DNA of 64,000 bases, from NCBI GenBank assembly GCA_001899585.1, contig MKWE01000056.1, positions 219,581-283,580 of the forward strand. Reading direction: 5' to 3'. The notes beneath the pieces were generated by a model. That model saw only the letters and a list, made by a program, of their open reading frames with translations, did no database searches and was not told the origin of the DNA. This document shows positions 17,387 to 26,579 of the stretch, one piece after another. How positions within the stretch are numbered: the first letter of the stretch is position 1; each line of letters opens with the position of its first letter. Source of the stretch: Rhodospirillales bacterium 70-18. Its GTDB lineage: Bacteria; Pseudomonadota; Alphaproteobacteria; Acetobacterales; Acetobacteraceae. A program made the position numbers and the translations under genes.

Positions 17387-18943
17387 TCAGTTCAGCCGGC
17401 GCGTTCCCGCCTCCCGCTCCACATGATCCAACCCGACATTCTCCACCAGCGTCAACCGCGGCGAACCGACCGGCGAGGGCGTCGCCGGCACCACCGCGAC
17501 CTGTTCCGGCATGGCGTAGGCCGGCACCGCCCGCACCGTGGTCCGGGCCGGCTGCAGGGTGGTGCGCATCAGCGCCGCCACGAAGGAGCGGCCCCACAGC
17601 ACCGGGGTGCGGTGCTCGATCGCCTTCCACAGCGCCCGCCAGCGCTCCCGCCGCTCGGTGATGTCCATGCGCAGCGCGGTGTCCATCGCGTCGGCCATGG
17701 CGTCCGGGTCGTGCGGGTTGACCAGCAGCGCCTCGCCCAGTTGCCGCGCCGCGCCGGCGAAGCGCGACAGCACCAGCACGCCCGGATCGTCCGGGTCCTG
17801 CGCGGCGACGTATTCCTTGGCCACCAGGTTCATGCCGTCGCGCAGCGGCGTCACCAGCCCCACCCGCGCCATCCGCATGAAGCCGGCCACCGCCGCCCGG
17901 TCGGTCGCCCGCCCCACCACCCGCAGCGGCTGCCAGTCCGGCTCGCCCAGGTCGGCGTTCAGGCTGCCCGCCTCGGCATCCAGCGCCGCCCGCAGGTTGC
18001 GGTAGCTGGCGACATCGGTGCGCGACTCGGCGGCGATCTGCAGCATCGTCACCTGCCGCCGCAGGTCCTCGCGCTTCTCCAGCAGGCAGCGGAACCCCTC
18101 CAGCCGCTGCATCAGCCCCTTGGTCGGGTCCAGCCGGTCGATGCCCAGGATCAGCTTCTGCCCGTCCAGGCTGCGCCGCAGCCGTTCCGCCCCGGCCGAG
18201 CGTACCATGCGGGCGGCGGTGCGCGCGAAGCCCTGCGCCTCGATCTCCACCGGGAACACGCCCAGCTTGATGCGCCGCCCGCCGAACTGCAGCGCCCCGC
18301 CCGGCAGCCTGGTGGCGCCCGCGAAGCCATGCGCGGCGGCGGCGAAATTGGCCATGTCGTTATCGGTCTGGAAGCCCAGCAGGTCGGCCGCCAGCAGGTC
18401 GCGCACCAGGGCGGCCACCTCGGGGGCGGCGCCCAGCACGTCCGGCGCCGCGAACGGGATGTGCAGAAAGAAGCCGATCGGGTTCTTCACCCCCCGCGCC
18501 CGCAGCGAGGCCGCCAGCGGCATCAGGTGGTAGTCATGGATCCAGATCAGGTCGCTCGGCCGCAGCAGCGGCTGCAGGCTGGCGGCGATGCGCGTGTTCA
18601 CCTCGCGGTAGACCCGCGCATCCTTGCGATCGAACTTCATCAACTCCGGCATGGTGTGCAGCAGTGGCCACAGAACACCGTTCGAGAAGTTGTTGTAATA
18701 GCGGTCGTGTTCTTCCTGGTTCAGATCGATAGTGGCATAATCCACCATATCGGCCTGCTCCACCGCCGCCAGTGCCGCCGGCACGCTGCCGGGCGCCGCC
18801 GCCGGTGCGATCCGCCCGCTCCAGCCGAACCACAGCCCGCCGCGCTTCTCCATCAGCCCATCCAGCGCCACCGTCAGCCCGCCGGCCTTGAGGCCGGCAG
18901 AGGGCAGGGGAACCCGGTTCGATACGACGACCAGGCGATTCAT
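17387..18943 (-). CDS. otsA: Alpha,alpha-trehalose-phosphate synthase (UDP-forming)
   Basis: 518 residues, start ATG after GGAGG. A retaining glycosyltransferase of family 20 that joins UDP-glucose and glucose 6-phosphate to trehalose 6-phosphate, an osmoprotectant precursor. Visible motifs are VVVSNRVPLPS at the N-terminus, AGGLTVAL, the IWIHDYHLMPLA segment, LDPTKGLMQRLEGF, and RDGMNLVAKEYVAAQ near the C-terminal nucleotide site. About 50 residues after the catalytic core are low-complexity and lack a phosphatase signature. No otsB (trehalose-6-phosphate phosphatase) gene is in the window, unlike the usual otsBA pairing. Confidence 0.92.
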   Translation of the reverse strand: MNRLVVVSNRVPLPSAGLKAGGLTVALDGLMEKRGGLWFGWSGRIAPAAAPGSVPAALAAVEQADMVDYATIDLNQEEHDRYYNNFSNGVLWPLLHTMPELMKFDRKDARVYREVNTRIAASLQPLLRPSDLIWIHDYHLMPLAASLRARGVKNPIGFFLHIPFAAPDVLGAAPEVAALVRDLLAADLLGFQTDNDMANFAAAAHGFAGATRLPGGALQFGGRRIKLGVFPVEIEAQGFARTAARMVRSAGAERLRRSLDGQKLILGIDRLDPTKGLMQRLEGFRCLLEKREDLRRQVTMLQIAAESRTDVASYRNLRAALDAEAGSLNADLGEPDWQPLRVVGRATDRAAVAGFMRMARVGLVTPLRDGMNLVAKEYVAAQDPDDPGVLVLSRFAGAARQLGEALLVNPHDPDAMADAMDTALRMDITERRERWRALWKAIEHRTPVLWGRSFVAALMRTTLQPARTTVRAVPAYAMPEQVAVVPATPSPVGSPRLTLVENVGLDHVEREAGTRRLN

Positions 18944-19108
18944 GGGACCTCCAGGGGGCAGGCATGTTCCGATGGCCGCACCATGGGAGGAAGAAATGGC
19001 GAGATAACGGCAGATTGAGGCAGCCGTGAAAAATTCTTCCGCCCTCCGACTGGTTGCGCAGCCGTCCCCCCCCTGGCGCAATCGGGGCTTCGGTGGAATG
19101 GTGGGGCA

Positions 19109-20254
19109 ATGGACAAATCCCTCGCCGAAAAGCTTGCCGGGTGGCGCCGGCATCTGCACGCCAACCCCGAATTGTCGTTGCAGGAAACCAAGACCGCGGC
19201 GTTCGTCTGCGAGAAGCTAAAAGAGCTGCAAATTCCGTTCGTTGCGGGCGTTGGCGGCAACGGCGTGGTGGCCACGCTCAGCCGCGGCAACTCCAACCGC
19301 AGCGTCGGCCTGCGCGCCGACATGGATGCGCTGCCGATCACCGAAACGACCGGCCTGCCCTACGCCTCCACCAATCCGGGCGTGATGCACGCCTGCGGCC
19401 ATGACGGGCACACCACCAGCCTGCTGGGGGCAGCCGCGCTGCTGGCGCAGGACAGCAGCTGGACCGGCACCGTGCATCTGGTGTTCCAACCCGCCGAGGA
19501 GGGTGGCGGCGGCGCCAGGAGCATGATCGCCGACGGCCTGTTCCAGCGCTTCCCGATGGAGAGCATCTTCGGCTACCACAACTGGCCCGGTCTCGATGCC
19601 GGAACGGTTATGGTGCATGATGGTCCCGTTATGGCCGGAGGTGGCCGCATCGAGATCATCATGGACGGCCATGCCGGCCACGCCGCCATGCCGCATCTGA
19701 GCCGCGACCCGATGGTCGCCGCTGGCCACCTGCTGGTCGCGCTGCAAACCATCGTTGCCCGAAACGTGGACCCGCTGGACACCGCGGTCATCACCATCGG
19801 CACCATCGAGGGTGGCAAGGCGGCCAACCAGATCCCCGCCAGCGTCACCCTGCGCGGCACCCAGCGCTTCTACCGCGACGAGGTGCGCGACCTGCTGACC
19901 GAGAGCATCAAGCGCGTCGCCAATGGCATCGCCGCCACTTTCGGCATGACCGCCCGCGTCAACGTCATCGTCGGCATCGGCCCCACGGTGAACCACAAGG
20001 CCGAGGCGGCGATGGCGGTGGAAGCCTGCAAGGAGAACGCCCTGCCGGTCCGCACCGACCTGCTGCCGGCGATGACCGGCGAGGATTTCTCCTGGTACCT
20101 GCGCGAAAAGCCCGGCGCCTTCGTCTGGATCGGCAACGGCCCCGCCGAACCCGGCCGCGAACTGCATAACGACGCCTACAACTTCAACGACGCCATCCTG
20201 CCCAACGCCGCCGGCTTCCTGGCCGGTGTCGCCCGCCGGGCCTTGCGGGCGTAG
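19109..20254 (+). CDS. M20 family amidohydrolase (hippurate hydrolase/IAA-amino acid hydrolase type)
   Basis: 381 residues. Metal-site motifs are GLRADMDALPI (about 71-81), HACGHDGHT (95-103) and QPAEEGGGGA (about 131-140); the dimerisation/lid domain contains HAGHAAMPH. The C-terminal MTGEDFSWYLREKPGAF carries the remaining ligand region. Members remove the acyl or amino acid part from N-acyl amino acids such as hippurate. There is no signal peptide, so it is cytoplasmic. It is divergent from otsA across 165 bp in which I see no further feature. Two peptidase/amidase genes (this and the M81 gene) near a peptide transporter make a shared nutritional role plausible. Confidence 0.85.
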   Translation: MDKSLAEKLAGWRRHLHANPELSLQETKTAAFVCEKLKELQIPFVAGVGGNGVVATLSRGNSNRSVGLRADMDALPITETTGLPYASTNPGVMHACGHDGHTTSLLGAAALLAQDSSWTGTVHLVFQPAEEGGGGARSMIADGLFQRFPMESIFGYHNWPGLDAGTVMVHDGPVMAGGGRIEIIMDGHAGHAAMPHLSRDPMVAAGHLLVALQTIVARNVDPLDTAVITIGTIEGGKAANQIPASVTLRGTQRFYRDEVRDLLTESIKRVANGIAATFGMTARVNVIVGIGPTVNHKAEAAMAVEACKENALPVRTDLLPAMTGEDFSWYLREKPGAFVWIGNGPAEPGRELHNDAYNFNDAILPNAAGFLAGVARRALRA

Positions 20255-20276
20255 CGCCGGCGCGGGACACGCCCAG

Positions 20277-20529
20277 GAAGGTTCACGTGGAGGCGGGGGA
20301 GAAGCAAGGAAGCGGATTCACAAAGAGACGATGAGGCGAAGAGAAGATGGGTGAGGATATCAGCTTTTTTTTCTTCGCATCGTCAAGTAATACTGCTTGC
20401 CTGGCGCCAACTTGAACCGGCTCCACCCTGGAAGATTCACATGGAGGCGGTGAGGCGGGGAGAAGCAAGGAAGATCATCTTCTTCCCTTCTCCTCGTCGC
20501 CTCTACGTCTCTTTGTGAATCTGCTTCCT
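20277..20529. repeat. Purine-rich compound repeat with direct and inverted copies
   Basis: This fills the 295-bp gap between the amidohydrolase and the next gene. A direct repeat of about 36-44 bp (20277-20312 and 20430-20473) has the shape GGAAG-TTCAC-TGGAGGCGG...GAGAAGCAAGGAAG. An inverted repeat of about 40 bp (20308-20346 and the complement of 20488-20529) contains ATTCACAAAGAGACG and GAGGCG. The interior has an eight-T run at 20364-20372. The 12-mer GAAGCAAGGAAG occurs twice here and once more next to AT-rich copy C at 43569. No coding frame is convincing. Confidence 0.75.
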
Positions 20530-20549
20530 TCTCGTGCGTGCCTCCCCGC

Positions 20550-21185
20550 TCATCCCACCGGTAGCTCGACCCCCTCGGCCCGCACCCCCAGCCCCGCCAG
20601 CACGTCGGGCGTCAGCGTGTCGCGCGGTGTCGCCAGCCAGTCCTGTACGCGGGCGCGCAGCCCCCCCAGCCTAGCCTGCCAGGTGCCCGGCGGCGGTGGG
20701 CGTACCGGGGCGTCCGCCAGCCCCGCCCCCCGCCAGGCCAGGTAGTCGGTCCAGGCTTCCCGCCGCCAGCGCAGCCGGTCGCGCGGCGCCGCCGCCTGCC
20801 GGGCCAGCCGGATGCGCACGCCGTCGCCGGCGCTGGCGAAGCGGGTCTCCAGATGCGCCCCGTCCGCCCCGTGCCAGTCCAGCACCTCCAGCCCCAGCAG
20901 GCGCGGCCGCGCGCCGTCCGCCCGGCCGCACAGGGCCAGCAGGGTCAGCCGCGCATCCGCCGGCACCGCCAGCGCCACCAGCGTCACCCCGGCCAGAGCC
21001 AGCATGCCCAGCGGCCGCGCCGCGCCGGGCAGCAGCACCGCGCCCCGGCCAACCCAGGTCAGCGCCACCAGCCCGTCCGCCCGCGCCAGCAGCACCGGCG
21101 CCGCCGCCACCGGTTCGGCGGCCAGAAGCAACGGGGCCGCCAGGATAAGCGGGGCAGCCAGCAGGGCGCGGCGCGGCAGGGTCAT
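20550..21185 (-). CDS. Unknown exported protein
   Basis: 211 residues starting MTLPRRALLAAPLILAAP, a clear signal peptide with cleavage probably after the AVAA region near residue 30. The mature part is rich in Ala, Arg and Leu with no membrane segments and no motif I recognise; DWHGADGAHLETRF and RLRWRREAWTDYLAWRG are the most distinctive stretches. It lies divergent from cydD, with 126 bp between the starts. The other flank is the repeat region at 20277. Codon use is the same very G+C-rich pattern as its neighbours. Likely periplasmic; function unknown. Confidence 0.55.
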   Translation of the reverse strand: MTLPRRALLAAPLILAAPLLLAAEPVAAAPVLLARADGLVALTWVGRGAVLLPGAARPLGMLALAGVTLVALAVPADARLTLLALCGRADGARPRLLGLEVLDWHGADGAHLETRFASAGDGVRIRLARQAAAPRDRLRWRREAWTDYLAWRGAGLADAPVRPPPPGTWQARLGGLRARVQDWLATPRDTLTPDVLAGLGVRAEGVELPVG

Positions 21186-21311
21186 CCCCCGAGCCTGCGC
21201 CGGCCCGGTTAACCATGCGTCACCGCCACCCCTGCCGTACCGAACCGGGGGCAATTCAACCGCCATCCGGGCCTGTCAATCGCGGCGGGGTACGCTAAAC
21301 CGTCGCCCAGA

Positions 21312-23003
21312 ATGGACGACTCCCCCGGCAAGGACTCGAAGCGGGCCTCGCGCGACTGGCTGCGCGCCCAATCGCGGCTGGGCCGTCGCGCCGCCATGCC
21401 CGTGGTGGCGCTCGGCCTGGGCGGCACGCTTCTGGCCATCGGCCAGGCCTGGTGCGTCGCCGCCGCGCTGCAGGCGGCGATCGCCGGGCATGCGCCGCCG
21501 CTCGCGCTGCTCGCCCTGTTCGCGCTCCTGGCCGTGCTGCGCGCCGGGCTGGGCGTGCTGTCCGAGCGCGCCGGGTTCGACGCCGGGGCCGCCGCCCGCC
21601 GCCGCCTGCGCAGCGACGCGCTGGGCCGCATGCTCGCCGCCGGCCCCGCTTTGCTGCGCCGCAGCCATTCCGGCGAGTTGACCGCCGTGCTGGTGGACCG
21701 GATCGAGGCGCTGGACGGCCTGTTCGCCCGCTGGCTGCCGGCCGCCACCCTGGCGATGGCCGGCCCGGCGCTGGTGGCGCTGGCGGTGCTGCCGGCCGAT
21801 CCCGCCGGGGCGGGCCTGCTGCTCGCCACCGGGCTGCTGGTGCCGGTGGCGATGGCGCTCTCCGGCCTGGGCGCCGCCGCCGCCTCGCGCCGCCAGTTCG
21901 CCGCCATGGCGCGCCTGCAGGCCCGTTTCCTCGACCGTATCCGCGGCATCGCCACCATCGTGCTGGCCGGCCGCGCCGAGGACGAGGCGCGGGCGTTGGG
22001 CCGCGCCGCCGACGAGCTGCGCCGGCGCACCATGCGGGTGCTGCGGGTGGCCTTCCTGTCCTCCGCCGCGCTGGACTGCGCCGCCGCCCTCGCGCTGGTG
22101 CTGCTGGCGCTGCGCTATGGCGCCGGGCTGGCCAGCGGCGCGCTCGGCCACCCCGCCCGCGCGCTGTTCGTGCTGTTGCTGGTGCCCGAGTTCTTCGCCC
22201 CGCTGCGCGCCTTCGCCGCCGCCTACCAGGAGCGCATGCAGGCCGCCGTGGCCGCCGAGGCGCTGGGCGCGCTGCCGCCCGCGGTGCCCGAGCAGCCGCC
22301 GCAGGCGGTGCGCACCGTGGCCGCGCGCGGCGTGAGCGTGGCGTTCGAGGATGTGCGCCTCACCTGGGACCCCGCGCGCGGCCCGGCGCTGGACGGGTTG
22401 TCCTTCCGTGTGCCGGCCGGGGAGGTGCTGGTGCTGGCCGGCCCCTCGGGCGCCGGCAAATCCTCGGCGATGGAGGTGCTGCTGGGTTTCGTCCGCCCGG
22501 ACAGCGGCCGGGTGACCATCAACGGCGCCGACATCGCCACCCTGGTGCCGCAGGCGCTGGCACGGCTGATCGCCTGGATCGGCCAGCGCCCGGTGCTGTT
22601 CGCCGGCTCCATCCGCGACAACATCCGCTTCGCCCGCCCGGAAGCCACCGAGGACGAGGTGGCCGAGGCCGCGCGCTTCGCCCGGCTGGACGGCGTGGCG
22701 GCACTGCTGCCGCAGGGGCTGGACACCAAGGTGGGCGAGGGCGGGCACGGGCTTTCCGGCGGCCAGGCCCAGCGCGTGGCGATCGCCCGGGCCTTCCTCA
22801 AGAACGCGCCGATTCTGCTGATGGACGAGCCGACCGCGCATCTCGACCCGCTGACCGAGGCGGAGGTGCTGGAGAGCCTGAAGCGGCTGACGGTCGGCCG
22901 CACGGTGATCCTGGCCAGCCACTCCGCCGCCGCCCACGCCTTCGGCGGCCGCCGGCTGGACATCCGCGACGGCCGCGTCGCCCCGGCAAGAGGCGTCGCC
23001 TGA
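21312..23003 (+). CDS. cydD: Thiol reductant ABC exporter subunit CydD
   Basis: 563 residues. The N-terminal half is a six-helix exporter membrane domain (about residues 25-300); the C-terminal half is an ATPase with Walker A GPSGAGKSS, signature LSGGQAQRVAIA and Walker B ILLMDEPTAHLD. With CydC it exports cysteine and glutathione to the periplasm and is needed for cytochrome bd assembly. It is identified as CydD by order and by general similarity to the CydDC pair. The stop codon is followed after seven bases by AT-rich copy B, then cydC. No cydAB genes are in the window. Confidence 0.85.
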   Translation: MDDSPGKDSKRASRDWLRAQSRLGRRAAMPVVALGLGGTLLAIGQAWCVAAALQAAIAGHAPPLALLALFALLAVLRAGLGVLSERAGFDAGAAARRRLRSDALGRMLAAGPALLRRSHSGELTAVLVDRIEALDGLFARWLPAATLAMAGPALVALAVLPADPAGAGLLLATGLLVPVAMALSGLGAAAASRRQFAAMARLQARFLDRIRGIATIVLAGRAEDEARALGRAADELRRRTMRVLRVAFLSSAALDCAAALALVLLALRYGAGLASGALGHPARALFVLLLVPEFFAPLRAFAAAYQERMQAAVAAEALGALPPAVPEQPPQAVRTVAARGVSVAFEDVRLTWDPARGPALDGLSFRVPAGEVLVLAGPSGAGKSSAMEVLLGFVRPDSGRVTINGADIATLVPQALARLIAWIGQRPVLFAGSIRDNIRFARPEATEDEVAEAARFARLDGVAALLPQGLDTKVGEGGHGLSGGQAQRVAIARAFLKNAPILLMDEPTAHLDPLTEAEVLESLKRLTVGRTVILASHSAAAHAFGGRRLDIRDGRVAPARGVA

Positions 23004-23010
23004 TGAATCT

Positions 23011-23101
23011 AAAACGAATAAAAGTTTTTTGGTTCTTTTTTTCAAAAAAGAACTTCTTTCTTTTTTTGAAAAAAAAGAAACAAAAAAACTTCATTCGTTT
23101 T
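23011..23101. repeat. AT-rich modular inverted repeat, copy B
   Basis: Arms at 23011-23031 (AAAACGAATAAAAGTTTTTTG) and 23081-23101 (its approximate complement) enclose two hairpins: GTTCTTTTTT/AAAAAAGAAC around 23032-23053 and TTTCTTTTTT/AAAAAAGAAA around 23057-23080. The layout (arm, hairpin, hairpin, arm) is the same as copy A at 15631. It lies between cydD and cydC, whose products form one heterodimer, and ends 26 bases before the cydC start. Confidence 0.88.
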
Positions 23102-23127
23102 GAGTATTACCTGTCCGGAGTGCCGGC

Positions 23128-24759
23128 ATGACTGCGCTGCTGCGCATCATGGCCCTGTGGCGCCCGCGTTTCGGCTGGCTGGCCGCCGGGGTGATTGTCT
23201 CGCTGGCGGCGCTCGGCGCCGGCGTGGCGCTGATGGTGCAGTCCGGCGCGCTGGTCGCCGGCGTGCTGCTGGGCGCCGGCATGGCCGCCCCGGCGCTGGC
23301 GCTGCGCGTGCTGGGGCCGGCCAGGGTGGTGCTGCGCTACCTGGAGCGGCTGACCACGCATGACGCGCTGTTCCGCGCCCTGGCCGATCTGCGGGTTTGG
23401 TTCTTCCGCGGCCTTTCCGCCCGCGCCGCCGGCGGCCTGGGCTTCCGCCGGGCCGGCGACGTGCTGGCCCGGCTGGTCGGCGATGTGGAGGCGCTGGACG
23501 GGCTCTACCTGCGCACCCTGGTGCCGCTGGCCGGCGCCGTGGTGCTGCTGCCCGCGCTGCTGCTGCTGATCGGCCGCAGCGATCCCTGGCTGGCCGCCGA
23601 GGTGGGCGTGCTGTTCGCCGCCGCCGCCTTCGTGCTGCCCTGGCTCGCCGGCCGCGCCGCCCTGGCCGCCGGAGGCCGGCTGGCCGCCGCGCAATCCGGC
23701 CTGCGGGTGGCGGCGCTGGACACGCTGACCGGCCTGCGCGAGGTGCGCGCCTACGGTGCCGAGGGCCGCATGATGGCGCTGGTGCAGGCGCGCGAGGCCG
23801 CCCTGCTGTCGGCCCAGCACGAACTGGCCGGGCGCGGCGCGCTGGCCGGGGCGGCGGCCTTCCTGTGCGGCCAGGCGGCGGTGCTGGCGGTGCTGCTGGC
23901 CGCCGGCAGCCATCCGGGCACCGCCGCCATGCTCGCCTTCCTGACCGTCGCGGCGTTCGAGGCGGTGGCCGGCCTGCCGCGCGCCGGCGCCCTGGCCGGT
24001 CACGCCGCCACCGCCGCCGCCCGCGTGGTGGAGGCGGCCGAAGGCCCGGTGCCGGTGCCCGAGCCCGCCGCCCCCGCCGCGCCGCCGAAGGGCAGCAGCC
24101 TGAAATTCGAGGCGGTGCGCTTCCGCTGGCAGCCCGACCGCGCGCTGGTGCTGGACGGCCTCACGCTCGACATCCCGCAAGGCGCCCGCGTCGCCGTGCT
24201 CGGCCCCTCCGGCGCCGGCAAGTCCACGCTGGCGGCGCTGGCGCTGAAGGTGGCGGCGCCGCAGGAAGGGCGGGTGCTGCTCGGCGGCACCGACATCGCG
24301 ACATTGGCGGCGGCCGACGTGCGCGGCCGCATCGCCTGGCTGAGCCAGGCCACCCATCTGTTCGACGACACCATCCGCGCCAACCTGCTGCTCGGCCGCC
24401 CCGACGCCGCCGAGCCGGATCTCTGGGCGGCGCTGGAATCGGCCCGCGTGGCCGAGGTGGTGCGCGCGTTGCCCGAGGGGCTGGACACCTATGTCGGCGA
24501 GGCCGGCGGCCGCTTCTCCGGCGGCCAGGGCCGGCGGCTGGCGCTGGCCCGCGCGCTGCTGTCCACCGCCCCGGTGCTGATCCTGGACGAGCCCTGCGCC
24601 GGGCTGGACGCCGAGACCGAGCGCGACTTCTTCACCACGCTGAACACCGCCGCCGAGGGCCGCACCATCCTGCTGATCGCCCACCGGCTGACCGGGGCGG
24701 AGCGGCTGGACCGCATCTGGCGGCTCTCCGCCGGCCGCGCCGTGGCCGCCGCCGGATGA
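23128..24759 (+). CDS. cydC: Thiol reductant ABC exporter subunit CydC
   Basis: 543 residues with the same exporter layout: membrane domain to about residue 310, then an ATPase with Walker A GPSGAGKST, signature FSGGQGRRLALARAL and Walker B LILDEPCAGLD. The block RVLGPARVVLRYLERLTTHD near residue 65 is a CydC characteristic. It acts with CydD in the inner membrane to export reduced thiols. Its stop overlaps the start of recQ by four bases, an unusual operon partner. The separation of cydC from cydD by a 91-bp hairpin repeat may uncouple their translation. Confidence 0.86.
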   Translation: MTALLRIMALWRPRFGWLAAGVIVSLAALGAGVALMVQSGALVAGVLLGAGMAAPALALRVLGPARVVLRYLERLTTHDALFRALADLRVWFFRGLSARAAGGLGFRRAGDVLARLVGDVEALDGLYLRTLVPLAGAVVLLPALLLLIGRSDPWLAAEVGVLFAAAAFVLPWLAGRAALAAGGRLAAAQSGLRVAALDTLTGLREVRAYGAEGRMMALVQAREAALLSAQHELAGRGALAGAAAFLCGQAAVLAVLLAAGSHPGTAAMLAFLTVAAFEAVAGLPRAGALAGHAATAAARVVEAAEGPVPVPEPAAPAAPPKGSSLKFEAVRFRWQPDRALVLDGLTLDIPQGARVAVLGPSGAGKSTLAALALKVAAPQEGRVLLGGTDIATLAAADVRGRIAWLSQATHLFDDTIRANLLLGRPDAAEPDLWAALESARVAEVVRALPEGLDTYVGEAGGRFSGGQGRRLALARALLSTAPVLILDEPCAGLDAETERDFFTTLNTAAEGRTILLIAHRLTGAERLDRIWRLSAGRAVAAAG

Positions 24760-26579
24760 GCATCGACCTCGTCGGCCAGATGGAAGACCCGCGCACGGTG
24801 CTGCGCCGGGTGTTCGGCTTCCCCAGCTTCCGCGGCCTGCAGGAACCGGCGGTGGCCCATATCGCCGCGGGCGGCGACGCGCTGGTGCTGATGCCGACCG
24901 GCGCCGGCAAAAGCGTATGCTACCAGGTGCCCGCTCTGTGCCGCCCCGGCACCGCCATCGTCATCTCGCCGCTGATCGCGCTGATGGACGACCAGGTGGC
25001 CGCCATGCGCCAGCTCGGCGTCGCCGCCGCCGCGCTGCACTCCGAGCTGGAGCCGGACGAGCACCGCCGCATCGGCCGCGAACTGGATGCCGGCCAGCTC
25101 GACCTGATCTACGTCTCCCCCGAACGCCTGCTCAGCCCCGGCACGATGGAGCGGTTGCAGCGCCAGGAGATCGCGCTGGTGGCGATCGACGAGGCGCATT
25201 GCGTCAGCCAGTGGGGGCACGAATTCCGCCCGGAATACCGTGAATTGGCGTGCATTCCGCGCCGTTTTCCGGGGGTTCCGCGCGTCGCGCTGACCGCCAC
25301 CGCCGACCCGCGCACCCGCGACGACATCCTCGCGGCGCTGGATATGCAGGGCGCGGCGGTGTTCGCCGCCAGCTTCCACCGCCCCAACCTGTTCCTCGCC
25401 GCCGAGCCCAAGGCCGGCGAGACGGCGCAGCTGCTCGACCTGCTGGCCCGCCACAAGGGCGAGGCCGGCATCATCTATTGCGGCAGCCGCGCCAAGACCG
25501 AGCGGGTGGCGGCCAGCCTGAACGGGCGCGGCATCGCCGCCGTCGCCTTCCATGCCGGCCTGCCGCCGGACCAGAAGCGGGCGGCGGCGGCCCGGTTCCG
25601 TTCCGGCGAGGCGGTGGTGGTGGTGGCGACCATCGCCTTCGGCATGGGCATCGACCGACCGGACGTGCGGTTCGTCGCGCATCTGGACATGCCGGACAGC
25701 CCGGAAGCCTATTACCAACAGATCGGCCGCGCCGGGCGCGACGGCGACCCGGCGGACACGCGGCTGCTGTATGGCGGCGAGGACATCGCCCGCGCGCGCT
25801 GGTTCCTGCAATCCTCCGCCGCCCCCGAGGCGCAGAAAAAGGCGATGCGGACGCGGCTGGAGGCGATGATCGCGCTGACCGAGACGGTGGAGTGCCGCAC
25901 CCGCGCGCTGCTGGCCTGTTTCGGCGAGGAATTGCCCGAGCCTTGCGGGCATTGCGACAATTGCGGCACCCCGGTGACCACCTTCGACGGCACGGTGGAG
26001 GCGCAGAAGGTGCTCTCGGCGGTGTATCGCACCGGCCAGCGCTTCGGCGCGCTGCATGTCATCAACGTGCTGACCGGCAAGGCCAGCGAGGCGGTGGTGA
26101 AATGGGCGCATGACCGGCTGCCCACCTTCGGCGTCGGCGCCGACCGGCCGGAGAGCTTCTGGCGCGGGGTGATCCGCCAGTTGATCGCGCGCGGCGCCAT
26201 CGCCGTGGACATGGGCGAGTTCAGCACGCTGAGCCTGGACCAGGAGCGGGCGCGGCCAATTCTGCGCGGCGAGCAGAAGATGATGATGCGGCATGACAAT
26301 CCGATATCGAAGGATCGTCGCCGCGCCAAGCCGGCGGCCCAGGCGCTCGACCCGGCCGATGCCAGCCTGTTCGACGCGCTGCGGCTGTGGCGCTCGGGCG
26401 AGGCGAAGGCGCAGGGGGTGCCGCCCTACGTGATCTTCCACGACACCACGCTGCGCGAGATCGCCGCCGTGCGGCCGGACAGCCTGGACGCGCTGGGCCA
26501 GGTGAAGGGCGTCGGCGCCTCCAAGCTGGAACGCTACGGCGCCGCGGTGCTGGTGGCGCTGCGCGCCTATCCGGGCTGA
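24756..26579 (+). CDS. recQ: ATP-dependent DNA helicase RecQ
   Basis: 607 residues, the standard RecQ length. Helicase motifs: Walker A MPTGAGKSVCYQ, the DEAH box IDEAHCVSQWGHEFRPEYR, VALTATADPRTRDDI, and motif VI QIGRAGRDGDPA. The RQC zinc site is formed by cysteines in CRTRALLACF and PCGHCDNCG; the C-terminal HRDC domain starts around ASLFDALRLWRSGEA. It unwinds branched DNA in recombination and fork repair. The ATG overlaps the cydC stop (ATGA), so translation is coupled to the exporter. The 3' end overlaps the convergent ABC gene by 13 bases. Confidence 0.95.
   Translation: MSIDLVGQMEDPRTVLRRVFGFPSFRGLQEPAVAHIAAGGDALVLMPTGAGKSVCYQVPALCRPGTAIVISPLIALMDDQVAAMRQLGVAAAALHSELEPDEHRRIGRELDAGQLDLIYVSPERLLSPGTMERLQRQEIALVAIDEAHCVSQWGHEFRPEYRELACIPRRFPGVPRVALTATADPRTRDDILAALDMQGAAVFAASFHRPNLFLAAEPKAGETAQLLDLLARHKGEAGIIYCGSRAKTERVAASLNGRGIAAVAFHAGLPPDQKRAAAARFRSGEAVVVVATIAFGMGIDRPDVRFVAHLDMPDSPEAYYQQIGRAGRDGDPADTRLLYGGEDIARARWFLQSSAAPEAQKKAMRTRLEAMIALTETVECRTRALLACFGEELPEPCGHCDNCGTPVTTFDGTVEAQKVLSAVYRTGQRFGALHVINVLTGKASEAVVKWAHDRLPTFGVGADRPESFWRGVIRQLIARGAIAVDMGEFSTLSLDQERARPILRGEQKMMMRHDNPISKDRRRAKPAAQALDPADASLFDALRLWRSGEAKAQGVPPYVIFHDTTLREIAAVRPDSLDALGQVKGVGASKLERYGAAVLVALRAYPG

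Noticed and set aside
20340..20549. Small coding frames inside the 20255-20549 gap
   Set aside because: They are short, lie within the repeat units and match nothing recognisable.
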